Positions 8,835 through 17,783 of a stretch of DNA of 64,000 nucleotides are shown one piece after another (within the stretch, counting starts at the first letter, position 1; every line of letters starts with the position of its first letter). Both the position numbers and the translations under genes were made by a program. This stretch comes from an uncultured Maribacter sp. (GTDB lineage Bacteria; Bacteroidota; Bacteroidia; Flavobacteriales; Flavobacteriaceae), in the NCBI RefSeq assembly GCF_947495965.1, contig NZ_CANMBB010000003.1, positions 62,001-126,000 of the forward strand, in the 5' to 3' direction. The notes beneath the pieces were generated by a model that was given only the letters and a program-made list of their open reading frames with translations, did no database searches and was not told the DNA's origin.

Positions 8835-9281
8835 ATGAAAAAATTATTAGGATTGGTTTTCTTGATGTTCCTTTTGGTTTCTGCAACCAATTTTACATCA
8901 TCAAAATCGTATGTTAAACCTTCTATAGAAGGAACTTGGGAACTCGTAAATCGTTATCATTATGATGGGATTAACGTATCAGACACTCTTCTGAATATTA
9001 ACGGATATAGACAGGTAAAAATTTACAGCAAAGGTAAAGTTATGTGGACAAGATACTCTCCAGATGACCCTAAAGAATGGTATGGGTATGGAACATATAG
9101 TAAAACCGATACTAGTTTGTCTGAAAGATTAGAATATGGATCTAAAGCCATGATGAAAGTTCTAGATACCATACAAACATTTAAATTTGAATTACATTTA
9201 TACGATGACCATTACAACCAAATTACTTTGGATGAACATGGACACCCAACATTTTCTGAAAATTATAAACGTATAGACTAA
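8835..9281 (+). CDS. Secreted lipocalin-like small protein (DUF4488-like)
   Basis: A 148-residue protein with a signal peptide (residues 1-20). The mature part starts with SIEGTWELVNRYHYDG and ends with a run of strands finishing in HPTFSENYKRID. The GTWEL opening and the strand pattern are typical of lipocalin-like small secreted proteins of Bacteroidota (DUF4488 and relatives). I do not recognise a ligand or a specific family with certainty. The gene stands alone between two terminators or spacers. Confidence 0.55.
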   Translation: MKKLLGLVFLMFLLVSATNFTSSKSYVKPSIEGTWELVNRYHYDGINVSDTLLNINGYRQVKIYSKGKVMWTRYSPDDPKEWYGYGTYSKTDTSLSERLEYGSKAMMKVLDTIQTFKFELHLYDDHYNQITLDEHGHPTFSENYKRID

Positions 9282-9290
9282 AAAAAAGCA

Positions 9291-9322
9291 AAAAAATCCA
9301 GTATTTACATACTGGATTTTTT
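9291..9322. terminator. Bidirectional terminator between the lipocalin-like gene and trxB
   Basis: AAAAAATCCAGTAT and ATACTGGATTTTTT form a 14-bp perfect stem with a tiny loop. A and T runs on both sides suit the two converging genes. Confidence 0.85.
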
Positions 9323-9340
9323 CATAACTCTTTTAGTATA

Positions 9341-10306
9341 TTATGCTACCTCCTCTGGAGTTTCTATAGCTGCTAAATAACGTTCTGCATCTAAAGCTGC
9401 CATACACCCTGTACCAGCAGCTGTAACCGCTTGCCTGTAATCTTTATCTTGTGCATCTCCACAAGCAAAAACACCAGGTAAGTTCGTTTTTGTTGTTTTA
9501 CCTTCTGTTATTAAATACCCCGTTTCGTCCATATCTAACTGTCCTGCAAATATATCTGTATTTGGCTTATGACCAATTGCAATAAACAATCCAGTAATAG
9601 CAATATCTTCCTTTTCTTGCGTTTGGTTATTAACCATACGTAATCCTTCTACAACTTGGTCTCCCAAGACCTCATCAACTTCTGTATTGTATTTAATTTC
9701 AATATTTGGAATACTCTCTACACGGTGTTGCATTGCTTTAGAAGCACGCATATAATCTTTACGCACTAACATTGTAACTTTATTACATATGTTAGATAAG
9801 TAAGAAGCTTCTTCTGCTGCAGTATCTCCTGCTCCAACTATAGCAACATCTTGTTTTTTATAAAAGAAACCGTCACAAACCGCACAAGCAGATACCCCAC
9901 CTCCACGTAATTTTTGCTCACTAGGTAAGCCTAAATATTTTGCTGTTGCTCCAGTAGAAATAATAATAGTTTCTGCTTCTATAACTTTATCATTATCTAC
10001 AGTTACTCTATGAATTCCACCAACTTTATCACTTAATTCTGTTGCAGTAATCATCCCAATACGAACTTCTGTACCAAAACGTTCTGCTTGCTGTTGTAAC
10101 TGCACCATCATTGTAGGCCCATCAATACCTTCTGGGTACCCTGGAAAATTATCTACCTCTGTAGTAGTTGTTAATTGCCCACCTGGCTCCATGCCTGTAT
10201 AAAGTACAGGTTTTAAATCTGCCCTAGAAGCATATATTGCTGCGGTATATCCTGCTGGGCCAGAGCCTATAATTAATGTTTTAATTCTTTCTATAGTATC
10301 AGACAT
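9341..10306 (-). CDS. trxB: Thioredoxin-disulfide reductase
   Basis: A 321-residue flavoprotein that reduces thioredoxin with NADPH in the cytoplasm. The FAD-binding motif IGSGPAGYTAAIYASRA is at residues 13-29. The redox CxxC is in CAVCDGFF (about residues 141-148). The NADPH motif is VGAGDTAAEEA, and GVFACGD sits near the C-terminus. An upstream ATG at 10336 would add ten residues, but it overlaps the promoter -7 box (10334-10341), so the ATG at 10306 is taken as the start. The protein then begins MSDTIERIKTLIIG, as homologues do. Confidence 0.95.
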   Translation of the reverse strand: MSDTIERIKTLIIGSGPAGYTAAIYASRADLKPVLYTGMEPGGQLTTTTEVDNFPGYPEGIDGPTMMVQLQQQAERFGTEVRIGMITATELSDKVGGIHRVTVDNDKVIEAETIIISTGATAKYLGLPSEQKLRGGGVSACAVCDGFFYKKQDVAIVGAGDTAAEEASYLSNICNKVTMLVRKDYMRASKAMQHRVESIPNIEIKYNTEVDEVLGDQVVEGLRMVNNQTQEKEDIAITGLFIAIGHKPNTDIFAGQLDMDETGYLITEGKTTKTNLPGVFACGDAQDKDYRQAVTAAGTGCMAALDAERYLAAIETPEEVA

Positions 10307-10333
10307 AGTTTTTTTAAATTTATTTGAGTTATA

Positions 10334-10365
10334 CAAAAGTAGCTTTTTGACTTAAAACCTTACAA
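10334..10365 (-). promoter_or_regulatory. Flavobacterial sigma-A type promoter of trxB
   Basis: On the minus strand TTG (10363-10365), 21 bp, then TACTTTTG (10334-10341). This fits TTG-N17-23-TAnnTTTG and places the start codon at 10306 a short distance downstream. Confidence 0.6.
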
Positions 10366-10421
10366 TTAAAGTATTAAAACTTTATAAATAAGAGTTTTAA
10401 TCTATATCTCTACCCCTAATT

Positions 10422-11549
10422 TTATTTAATATCTTTTACGGTTCTAAACCCTAAGTGCTCTAAGGAAGAATCTGGACTAGAGCCCATTCTTGAAGAAACC
10501 CTATAACTTGCACAATAAGAATCGCTACATAGAAAAGAACCGCCTTTCATGACTTTTTCTTTTGCATATGGATTGTTTTCTGTAAAAGGGTTACTTGCCC
10601 CTGTTGGATTATACGTAACTTGGTTTAAAGCTCCTTGTTCTTTATAATAATTTGTGTTATACCAATCTGTTGTCCATTCCCAAACATTACCAGCCATATC
10701 AAACAATCCATTGCTATTAGCAGGATAACTTTTTACTGGTGCTCTTCTTTCATAACCATCCATTTTTGTATTCACAACCGGAAACTCTCCTTCCCATGTA
10801 TTTGCTCTTTTCTTTAAATCTGTAACATCATCTCCCCAAAAGTAAATAGCCTCTAAATTTTCTCCTCTAGCGGCTAACTCCCACTCGGCCTCGGTTGGCA
10901 AACGGCTACCATCCCAATTACAATAGGCAACTGCATCTTCATAAGAAACTTGTACTACAGGGTAATTACCTTTTCCTTTTATAGAACTCCCTGGTCCGTT
11001 GGGGTGCTTCCAACTAGCTCCTATTGTCCATCTCCACCATTGCGAAAAATCATATAAATTTGGCAAAGAACTTTTTGTTTTCTTAAAAGTTAAAGACCCA
11101 GGTTGTAAGATAGAATCGTGCGGTTTTTGAGTCCCTTCAGGAAGTTGCTTTTTCATATCTTCCCAATCTATTTCTCTTTCTGCAACTGTAATATAACCTG
11201 TTTCTTTTACAAATTTTGCAAACTGGTCATTTGTAACTTCTGTTGTAGACATAAAAAAACCATCTACAGCAACTTTATGTGCAGGTTTTTCATGTTTCAT
11301 TGCCATTTTATCTTGTGGTACTGCTCCTTGTAAAAATTCTGCTCCGCTAATCCACACCATTCCTTCTGGTATAGAAGTTCCTTTAGGAATTTTTGTTAGA
11401 ATAGAATCTGGTGTTACAACTTTATCTTCTTTTAAAGCAATTTCTTCTTTTTTATCTGTTTTATCTACTTTTTTAGAATCTACATTTTTGCATTGTACAC
11501 AAAGTGCTACTAATGCAAGTCCTAAAACAACTATCTTCTTATTAATCAT
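10422..11549 (-). CDS. Formylglycine-generating enzyme (FGE/SUMF1) family lipoprotein-like protein
   Basis: A 375-residue exported protein. It has an N-terminal hydrophobic segment ending at a cysteine (residue 20, not a textbook lipobox), a charged linker and an FGE-sulfatase domain from about residue 60. Landmarks are GMVWISGAEFLQGA, TEVTNDQFAKFV, RLPTEAEWELAARG, NVWEWTTDWY and the C-terminal GGSFLCSDSYCASYR. The two cysteines at about 341 and 346 match the copper/thiol active-site pair of true FGE, which oxidises a sulfatase cysteine to formylglycine. Many family members lack them. No sulfatase gene is in the window, so the substrate must be elsewhere if this activity is real. It is a single gene. 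Confidence 0.75.
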   Translation of the reverse strand: MINKKIVVLGLALVALCVQCKNVDSKKVDKTDKKEEIALKEDKVVTPDSILTKIPKGTSIPEGMVWISGAEFLQGAVPQDKMAMKHEKPAHKVAVDGFFMSTTEVTNDQFAKFVKETGYITVAEREIDWEDMKKQLPEGTQKPHDSILQPGSLTFKKTKSSLPNLYDFSQWWRWTIGASWKHPNGPGSSIKGKGNYPVVQVSYEDAVAYCNWDGSRLPTEAEWELAARGENLEAIYFWGDDVTDLKKRANTWEGEFPVVNTKMDGYERRAPVKSYPANSNGLFDMAGNVWEWTTDWYNTNYYKEQGALNQVTYNPTGASNPFTENNPYAKEKVMKGGSFLCSDSYCASYRVSSRMGSSPDSSLEHLGFRTVKDIK

Positions 11550-11643
11550 TTATATAAATTTATATCTTCAAATTTAATTCTATTATTTTATTTTTTACTG
11601 TTATTAAACATAAGAGATGTTAAAATTAAGAGCTTTTTGTAAT

Positions 11644-11678
11644 AAAAAAAGCCTTCTATCCCAAGATAGAAGGCTTTA
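11644..11678 (-). terminator. Rho-independent terminator after the transaldolase-like gene
   Basis: AAAGCCTTCTATC and GATAGAAGGCTTT form a perfect stem with loop CCAA. The A run at 11644-11650 is the U tract for the minus strand. Confidence 0.85.
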
Positions 11679-11697
11679 AAATAAAATTTAAAAGGAC

Positions 11698-12351
11698 TTA
11701 ATTTCCTTTTTTATAATCTGCTAAGAATTTAGCTAAACCACTATCTGTAAGTGGGTGCTTTAATAATCCTTTTATAGAACTTAAAGGCCCAGTCATTACA
11801 TCGGAACCAATTTTAGCACAATCTAACACATGCATTGTATGACGTACTGATGCAGCTAAGATTTGCGTATCAAAACCATAGTTATCATATATAAGACGAA
11901 TATCTGCAATAAGACCTAAACCATCTGTAGAAATATCATCTAAACGACCAATAAAAGGAGATACATATGTTGCCCCTGCTTTAGCAGCTAACAATGCTTG
12001 TCCTGCAGAGAAAACTAAAGTAACATTAGTTCTTATTCCTTTATCAGAAAAATATTTACATGCTTTTACACCATCAGCAATCATTGGTAATTTTACAACA
12101 ATCTGAGGGTTAAGAGCTGCTAAAGCTTCTCCTTCTTTAACCATTCCGTCAAAATCTGTAGAAATAACCTCAGCACTTACATCACCATCTACTAACTCAC
12201 ATATTTTTTTATAATGTGCCAAAATGTTATCTGCTCCTGTAATTCCTTCTTTAGCCATTAAAGAAGGGTTTGTAGTAACACCATCTAAAACACCTAAATC
12301 TTGTGCATCTTTAATATCTGCTAAATTAGCTGTATCTATAAAAAATTTCAT
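11698..12351 (-). CDS. fsa: Fructose-6-phosphate aldolase / short transaldolase
   Basis: A 217-residue enzyme of the short TalC/FSA type. MKFFIDTANL and the DGVTTNPSLMAKEG motif open the barrel. The Schiff-base lysine is in VVKLPM at residue 87. The family covers both fructose-6-phosphate aldolases and true transaldolases, and sequence alone separates them poorly. Lying 18 bp downstream of transketolase in the same operon, it most likely serves as the transaldolase of the non-oxidative pentose phosphate pathway in this organism. Confidence 0.88.
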   Translation of the reverse strand: MKFFIDTANLADIKDAQDLGVLDGVTTNPSLMAKEGITGADNILAHYKKICELVDGDVSAEVISTDFDGMVKEGEALAALNPQIVVKLPMIADGVKACKYFSDKGIRTNVTLVFSAGQALLAAKAGATYVSPFIGRLDDISTDGLGLIADIRLIYDNYGFDTQILAASVRHTMHVLDCAKIGSDVMTGPLSSIKGLLKHPLTDSGLAKFLADYKKGN

Positions 12352-12369
12352 ATTTCTTTTATTTACGTA

Positions 12370-14400
12370 TTAATTTAAAAAATTTACTACTTCTTGATAT
12401 ACTTTTTCTCCAGTAAAGCCAAATTTATCGTCTAGTACTTTTGCTGGTGCAGAATATCCAAAATGATCCAAACCAAATACTTTTCCATTTGGTCCTGCTA
12501 AACCTTCTAAGTTTACTGGAAGGCCTGCTGTAAGACCAAAAATTGGTTTGTTGGCAGGAATTATACTTTCTTGATATTCCTCGTCTTGCTGTCTAAAAAT
12601 TCCTTCTGAAGGGATGGAAGCTATACTAACTTTTAATCCTTCTTTTTCTTCTAATAAAACTGCTGCTTCTAGTAAAGTTGCAACTTCAGAGCCATTAGCT
12701 ATTAAAACAACATCTGCATTTGTAGTTTCTTTTACTAAGTATCCTCCTTTTTCTGCACCTAAAGCTTCGGTATATCTAGAATCTCCTTGTGGTGCTACAT
12801 CTTTTATTCCTTGTCTAGAAAGAATTAATCCTGTTGGTGTTTTTGTATTTTCCATTGCCATTTTCCAAGCAACACTAGTTTCTTGAGAATCTGCAGGACG
12901 TAATGCTACAAAACTTTGTTCGTGGCTGTGGTTCTTTAATTTCTCTAATAAACGTATTTGCGCTTCTTGCTCTACTGGCTGGTGTGTTGGTCCATCTTCC
13001 CCTACTCTAAAAGCATCATGCGTCCAAACAAACTTTACTGGTAATTCTTGAATACAACTTAAACGAATAGCTGGTTTCATATAATCAGAAAACACAAAGA
13101 ACGTAGCAACTACAGGAATAATACCTCCGTGTAGTGCTATACCATTTGCTATTGTTGCCATAGTTAACTCTGCAACACCTGCTTGTAAAAATGCTCCAGA
13201 GAAATCTCCTTTTTGTAGTACAGATGATTTTTTTAAGAATCCGTCTGTTTTATCACTATTAGATAAATCTGCAGAAGAAACTATCATGTTTTCTACATTC
13301 TCTGCCATATATGCTAACACATTAGAAGATGCTGCTCTTGTTGCAAGACCGTCTTTATGTGTAATAGATTCAAAATCTAATTTTGGTATTTCTCCAGATA
13401 AGAAGAAATCTAATTTTGTAGCAAGAGCTTCATTTTCTTTTCTCCAGTTTGCTATTTCTTCTTTTTTAGAAGCCGCATTCTTTGTTTTAGATGCTACAAT
13501 AGTTTTATAATACTCTTGTACATCTTCATATATATTAAAAGGATTTTCTGGGTCTGCTTTTAGATTTAAAAGTGTTTTTGTGTAATCTGCACCAGTAGCT
13601 CCTATTGGCTTTCCGTGTAACTCACAATGACCTTCATACATGCTACCATCCTCAGTAACAGAACCTTTACCCATTATAGTTTTACCTATAATTAAGGTTG
13701 GCTTTTCTGTTTCTGCATTAGCATCTTTTAATGCTTTTCTTATTTGCTCATGATCATGCCCATCTATAGTAACAACTTTCCATCCCCAAGACTCATACTT
13801 CATTGCTGTATCTTCTGAAGTAACTTCGTCTGTCATAGAAGATAATTGTACATCATTAGCATCATAAAACATTATAAAGTTATTTAACCCTAAATGCCCT
13901 GCTATTCTACCTGCTCCTTGGGAAATTTCTTCTTGTACACCTCCATCAGAAATAAAACCATAAATTTTATGATCCATCCAATTTCCAAAACGTGCTCCTA
14001 AGAATTTTGCAGCAATTGCAGCTCCTACCCCCATAGTATGTCCTTGCCCTAATGGTCCAGATGTATTTTCTATACCTCTTTTTACATCTACCTCTGGGTG
14101 ACCTGGAGTTACAGAACCCCATTGTCTAAAATTAGAAACATCTTCTTTCTTATAGTTTCCTAACAAATAGTATTGTGCATACATTAATGTAGATAAATGC
14201 CCTGCATCCATAAAAAAACGGTCTCTAAAAGGCCAAGACATATCGGTAGGGTCATAATTAAAAAACTCTGAATACAAAATATGCATAAAGTCTGCTCCTC
14301 CCATTGGCCCACCTGGATGACCTGATTGTGCTTTCTCAACCATAGCAATTGCCAATGCTCTAATATTGTCTGCCGATAACTGATCTAATTCTTTGTTCAT
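12370..14400 (-). CDS. tkt: Transketolase
   Basis: A 676-residue single-chain transketolase, full length. Thiamine-diphosphate and substrate motifs are in order: AQSGHPGGPMGGADF (about 24-38), GPLGQGHTMGVGAA, GFISDGGVQEEISQGA, and the C-terminal half with FVWTHDAFRVGEDGPTHQPVEQ. It moves two-carbon units between pentose and hexose/triose phosphates in the cytoplasm, and would take in xylulose 5-phosphate from the xylAB module at 32-35 kb. It is the first gene of a two-gene operon with the short transaldolase. Confidence 0.95.
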   Translation of the reverse strand: MNKELDQLSADNIRALAIAMVEKAQSGHPGGPMGGADFMHILYSEFFNYDPTDMSWPFRDRFFMDAGHLSTLMYAQYYLLGNYKKEDVSNFRQWGSVTPGHPEVDVKRGIENTSGPLGQGHTMGVGAAIAAKFLGARFGNWMDHKIYGFISDGGVQEEISQGAGRIAGHLGLNNFIMFYDANDVQLSSMTDEVTSEDTAMKYESWGWKVVTIDGHDHEQIRKALKDANAETEKPTLIIGKTIMGKGSVTEDGSMYEGHCELHGKPIGATGADYTKTLLNLKADPENPFNIYEDVQEYYKTIVASKTKNAASKKEEIANWRKENEALATKLDFFLSGEIPKLDFESITHKDGLATRAASSNVLAYMAENVENMIVSSADLSNSDKTDGFLKKSSVLQKGDFSGAFLQAGVAELTMATIANGIALHGGIIPVVATFFVFSDYMKPAIRLSCIQELPVKFVWTHDAFRVGEDGPTHQPVEQEAQIRLLEKLKNHSHEQSFVALRPADSQETSVAWKMAMENTKTPTGLILSRQGIKDVAPQGDSRYTEALGAEKGGYLVKETTNADVVLIANGSEVATLLEAAVLLEEKEGLKVSIASIPSEGIFRQQDEEYQESIIPANKPIFGLTAGLPVNLEGLAGPNGKVFGLDHFGYSAPAKVLDDKFGFTGEKVYQEVVNFLN

Positions 14401-14636
14401 TTCCTCTTTTAAGATTAATTTTTATAGATACTATATACTAATTGCGGCAAATATACCTGATTTGAAGTTCTTTAAAAATAAAATTAGGTGTAGAATTAAC
14501 TTAAATAACGAAAAATTTAGATTGGAATTAAAAACCTAACTTTTCACTTGATAATCGTGATTTAGATGCTCCTAGGTTTGCCTTTAGTTTTAATGGTTGT
14601 CTCTTAGGTTTTCTTCGCAGTTGTTTACTAAAAGGA

Positions 14637-15965
14637 TTAATCTACTATAAAATTAAAGCCTGCAGAAATTATACTAGCCTTTAAACCAGAGTCCCTTTGG
14701 TAATTATTATACTTTAAATCGATACTTTTTAAACCAAATTTCCATACATGAAAATTTGTAAAAATATCCGTATAAGATACTCCTATTCCGTATTGATTAG
14801 CAGTATACCTAGACAAATCATAGTCTGACGTATAGAACACACTGGTAGATAAGTGCTCATTGTATGGAGCAAAATAATCTGCTGCGGTTTGATTATAAAA
14901 TCGGTAAGATGGATACACCGTAAACTTATCTGTTATTTTTATTGGCACTTCTATACTTGCTGTATGTGAATCTATTCCCCAATCATCTGTATAGTAACGA
15001 TAATAAGTTCTTACTACAAAAACTTCATTTATATAATAATTTAACCTCCCTCCTACGGCTATTTTAAATCTAGAATCTGGTAATTGTTCTATAGCATCTG
15101 CTAAATGAAAATTATCTATAAAAGAATTTGCCACATCACTAAAGTATACTCTTTGAAAAGGGGTGGACAATAACCCTTCTTGCCTTACAAAATCTACCAA
15201 TAAAGAAGCTTGCAATTTTTTAGAAAGTATTTGTGAGAAACCAAAACCTACTGCATAAGAGTTCCTTTTTTCATCCTTAAAAGGAGTAAATATTGGATCA
15301 TAATTGGTGTTTCCTGTAATAGTATTATTTAAAAAAAGTCCGTTAGCAATACCATTCCCATTAGCAGTAAAAGGTCTTAGTTCTACTGGGTAAATAGCGC
15401 TCCAACTGTCTAGATATACATTAGTATTCATAGTTACCTCTGTATTTTTTTCATTAAATAATTTGGTATAGGCACCACCAAAACCCAGAGAAAAATAATC
15501 GTACTCTTTTGCTACCGATATTTTAGCTGAAACAATATCATTTCTACTATCTGAACTATGGCTGTATCCTAAAAGTAAATTTGACCAAACATCTTGTTTT
15601 GAAGCTCCTGAACTTGCCACAAAAGGGTCTGCAGGAGAACTGCCATCAAAAGGATCTACATTGCTAGATGATGCAGAAGTGTAAGCAGATATTCCAGCAT
15701 CAATAGTTAATACATCATCCTCATTTAAGGGAATAGAAATTACTACTGCCGCTGTTGCATCTTGTAAATCTTCTGTTCCTAGTCCTCCACTTACAGCTGC
15801 GTTATTTCCTTCTTGAGAATAATAGCTAGTTAAAAAATCTATTTCAGAAGTTTCTAAAACGCGTTTCTTATAGGTAACAATAGAATCTTTTTCTTGCGCA
15901 TACCCATAAAAAAGAGTGGCAAACAAAAACATACAAAGACTTATTCCTTTACTATTTTTACTCAT
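14637..15965 (-). CDS. DUF3570 family outer-membrane beta-barrel-like protein
   Basis: A 442-residue protein with a signal peptide (cleaved near residue 23). It has the alternating strand pattern of an outer-membrane barrel and ends in an aliphatic/aromatic strand (ISAGFNFIVD). It matches DUF3570 by its early part: GTEDLQDATAAVVISIPLNE, then TIDAGISAYTSASSSNVDPFDG, then a SGAS motif at residues 119-122. SGAS resembles the (S/T)GA(S/T) sequence to which ApbE transferases attach FMN. That this site is flavinylated is only a hypothesis. It is the last gene of the thioredoxin-ApbE-DUF4266-DUF3570 operon. Confidence 0.85.
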   Translation of the reverse strand: MSKNSKGISLCMFLFATLFYGYAQEKDSIVTYKKRVLETSEIDFLTSYYSQEGNNAAVSGGLGTEDLQDATAAVVISIPLNEDDVLTIDAGISAYTSASSSNVDPFDGSSPADPFVASSGASKQDVWSNLLLGYSHSSDSRNDIVSAKISVAKEYDYFSLGFGGAYTKLFNEKNTEVTMNTNVYLDSWSAIYPVELRPFTANGNGIANGLFLNNTITGNTNYDPIFTPFKDEKRNSYAVGFGFSQILSKKLQASLLVDFVRQEGLLSTPFQRVYFSDVANSFIDNFHLADAIEQLPDSRFKIAVGGRLNYYINEVFVVRTYYRYYTDDWGIDSHTASIEVPIKITDKFTVYPSYRFYNQTAADYFAPYNEHLSTSVFYTSDYDLSRYTANQYGIGVSYTDIFTNFHVWKFGLKSIDLKYNNYQRDSGLKASIISAGFNFIVD

Positions 15966-15989
15966 TATATTTCTATTTACTTTATACTA

Positions 15990-16202
15990 TTAGTTACAAC
16001 CACAACCTCCACCAGTTTTTCCTCCATTAGCACCTACCGCTGCCTCTCTATAAGAATGAAAAGTAGAAATGTTTCTATCTGATTTTTTGTCGGATAAAAC
16101 CATATCTGGATCATTTAAACTTACCTTATCATACTCTTTAACAGCAACACAAGATGTGCAACAAATAAGAAGGCCACATGCAATTAGAAAACCCTTTATC
16201 AT
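15990..16202 (-). CDS. DUF4266 small lipoprotein
   Basis: A 70-residue lipoprotein with lipobox CTSC (Cys at about residue 18). The LNDPDMVLSD and FHSYREAAVGANGGKTGGGCGCN stretches define DUF4266. The glycine-rich tail with two closing cysteines could bind a metal or sit in a redox relay, which is inference. It overlaps the end of the ApbE gene by four bases (ATGA-type coupling) and precedes DUF3570 by 24 bp. DUF4266 and DUF3570 genes routinely occur together. Confidence 0.85.
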   Translation of the reverse strand: MIKGFLIACGLLICCTSCVAVKEYDKVSLNDPDMVLSDKKSDRNISTFHSYREAAVGANGGKTGGGCGCN

Positions 16203-17182
16203 AATCTATTTATTTTAATATTTTTTGATGTAGTTACTTCTCCTATATCATCTACAATTACGCACTCAATATTTGGCAATTGATTTATTCTATTTAGTCC
16301 TACTTCTTTACCCATTACAAAAACAGAAGTTGCCAGCGCATCTGCAAGCTCAGCTTTTGGTGCAAAAATGGTAACACTAATAATACCACTAGACGGATAT
16401 CCTGTTCTTGGGTCTATAATATGAGTGTATCTTTTACCATTAAGCATTACAAACTTCTCATAATTACCAGAAGTTACAACAGCGCCATTAGTTATTGGTA
16501 ATAATGCAAAGGCTTTGTTTTTATCCATAGGGTTAGTAATAGCAACCTTCCACTCTTCTCCATTAGGTTGTTTTCCCCATGTATTCATATCTCCAGAAGC
16601 ATTTATGATACCCGAAATAACTCCTTTTTTTACAAGTAATGCTTTGGCTTTATCTGCTGCATAGCCTTTGCCTATAGCGCCAAAGCCAATTTTCATCCCT
16701 TTTTGTTTTAGGTAAACGGTACTTTCTTCTTTATTTAAAATAATGTTTTTGTATCCTACTTTAGCTACGGATTGTTTTATTTGTTTGGCTTTTGGCATTT
16801 GTGTCATAGTCCCATTAAATTGCCAAATTTTGTCCATAGAAGCATATGAAATATCAAAAGCACCATCCGTTAATTTGCTTATTTTTAGGCTTCTTTCTAT
16901 TAACTCATAAAGCTCGTTACTAACTTTTATAGGTGCTATACCTGCGTTTTTATTTACTAATGTAGTTTCTGAATTTTTATCCCAAGAAGAAATAAGTTTT
17001 TCTATTCTTGTTATTTCATTAACTGCCAGAGTTATAAAATAACTAGCTTCAAGAGAATCTTTAGCTACTACCGTAATATCAAAACGGCTGCCCATAAGCT
17101 TCATTGTTTGCTTATAGGGTTCTTGCCCGTATACAATGATACAGGCAAAAAAAATGAAAAAATAAAGTGCTTTTTTTATCAA
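16199..17182 (-). CDS. apbE: FAD:protein FMN transferase (ApbE family)
   Basis: A 327-residue exported flavin transferase. After the signal peptide (residues 1-19) come MGSRFDITVVAKD, the central SGDMNTWG, and the C-terminal HIIDPRTGYPSSGIISVTIFAPKAELADALATSVFVMG, which holds the Mg/FAD-binding and catalytic residues of ApbE. The enzyme covalently attaches FMN from FAD to Ser/Thr of exported target proteins. It starts two bases after the thioredoxin gene and overlaps DUF4266. No classical FMN-binding-domain target is encoded nearby, which makes DUF3570 (SGAS motif) a candidate partner. Confidence 0.92.
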   Translation of the reverse strand: MIKKALYFFIFFACIIVYGQEPYKQTMKLMGSRFDITVVAKDSLEASYFITLAVNEITRIEKLISSWDKNSETTLVNKNAGIAPIKVSNELYELIERSLKISKLTDGAFDISYASMDKIWQFNGTMTQMPKAKQIKQSVAKVGYKNIILNKEESTVYLKQKGMKIGFGAIGKGYAADKAKALLVKKGVISGIINASGDMNTWGKQPNGEEWKVAITNPMDKNKAFALLPITNGAVVTSGNYEKFVMLNGKRYTHIIDPRTGYPSSGIISVTIFAPKAELADALATSVFVMGKEVGLNRINQLPNIECVIVDDIGEVTTSKNIKINRL

Positions 17183-17184
17183 AA

Positions 17185-17625
17185 TTACCCTTTAAAGGAT
17201 TCTAACAATTTAATATATGCTGTTGGAGTTATTTTCTTATAACTGGTTTGCCCTAAGACATTACCGTCTTTATCTAACACTACCACAAAAGGAAAATATC
17301 CTTTAGGATTATACTGCTCAGCTAGTGCTTTATTTTTTTCTACCTGCTCTTCGGACAAACTATTTTTTTTCTTTTTAGGAAAATCGGCCTGTAACATTAC
17401 AAAATTTTCTTTTGCATAGTCCGTAAACTCTTCTGTACTCCAAATTTCTTTATCTAGCTTAATACATGGCGCGCACCAGTCCGAACCCTGAAATACTAAT
17501 ACAATAGGAATATTATTTTTAGAAGAAAGCTCCTTTGCAAGTGTAAAATCTGTTTGCCATTCTTGAGCAAAAACTACGCTAGATGACCATAAAAATAAAC
17601 ACAAAACTAAAATTATCCTCTTCAT
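17185..17625 (-). CDS. Periplasmic thioredoxin-family protein
   Basis: A 146-residue protein with a signal peptide (cleaved after VFAQ near residue 21) and a thioredoxin fold. The redox motif is WCAPC (Cys 51 and 54). The cis-proline region GYFPFVVVLDKDG lies near residue 113. It is probably a thiol reductase or disulfide handler outside the cytoplasm. As the first gene of the operon with ApbE, DUF4266 and DUF3570 it may keep the cysteines of DUF4266 reduced. That pairing is inferred from gene order only. Confidence 0.85.
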   Translation of the reverse strand: MKRIILVLCLFLWSSSVVFAQEWQTDFTLAKELSSKNNIPIVLVFQGSDWCAPCIKLDKEIWSTEEFTDYAKENFVMLQADFPKKKKNSLSEEQVEKNKALAEQYNPKGYFPFVVVLDKDGNVLGQTSYKKITPTAYIKLLESFKG

Positions 17626-17733
17626 ATCTAATCTTTAATTTTTTAGACTATCAAAATTTAAACCATTAATAGCAATTCACAATTTAAAGTTACTCTTTTT
17701 TTGCCGCCTAAAAATTACATACTTTACACAAAC

Positions 17734-17764
17734 AAAAAACCACCCTAAAAATAGAGTGGTTTTT
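17734..17764. terminator. Terminator between the DUF4331-side lipoprotein gene and the thioredoxin operon
   Basis: AAAAAACCACCCT and AGAGTGGTTTTT form an imperfect stem with A and T runs on both sides. It ends transcription of the minus-strand lipoprotein gene at 17784-18314. Confidence 0.7.
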
Positions 17765-17783
17765 ATATTTTTTTCTTTAGATA

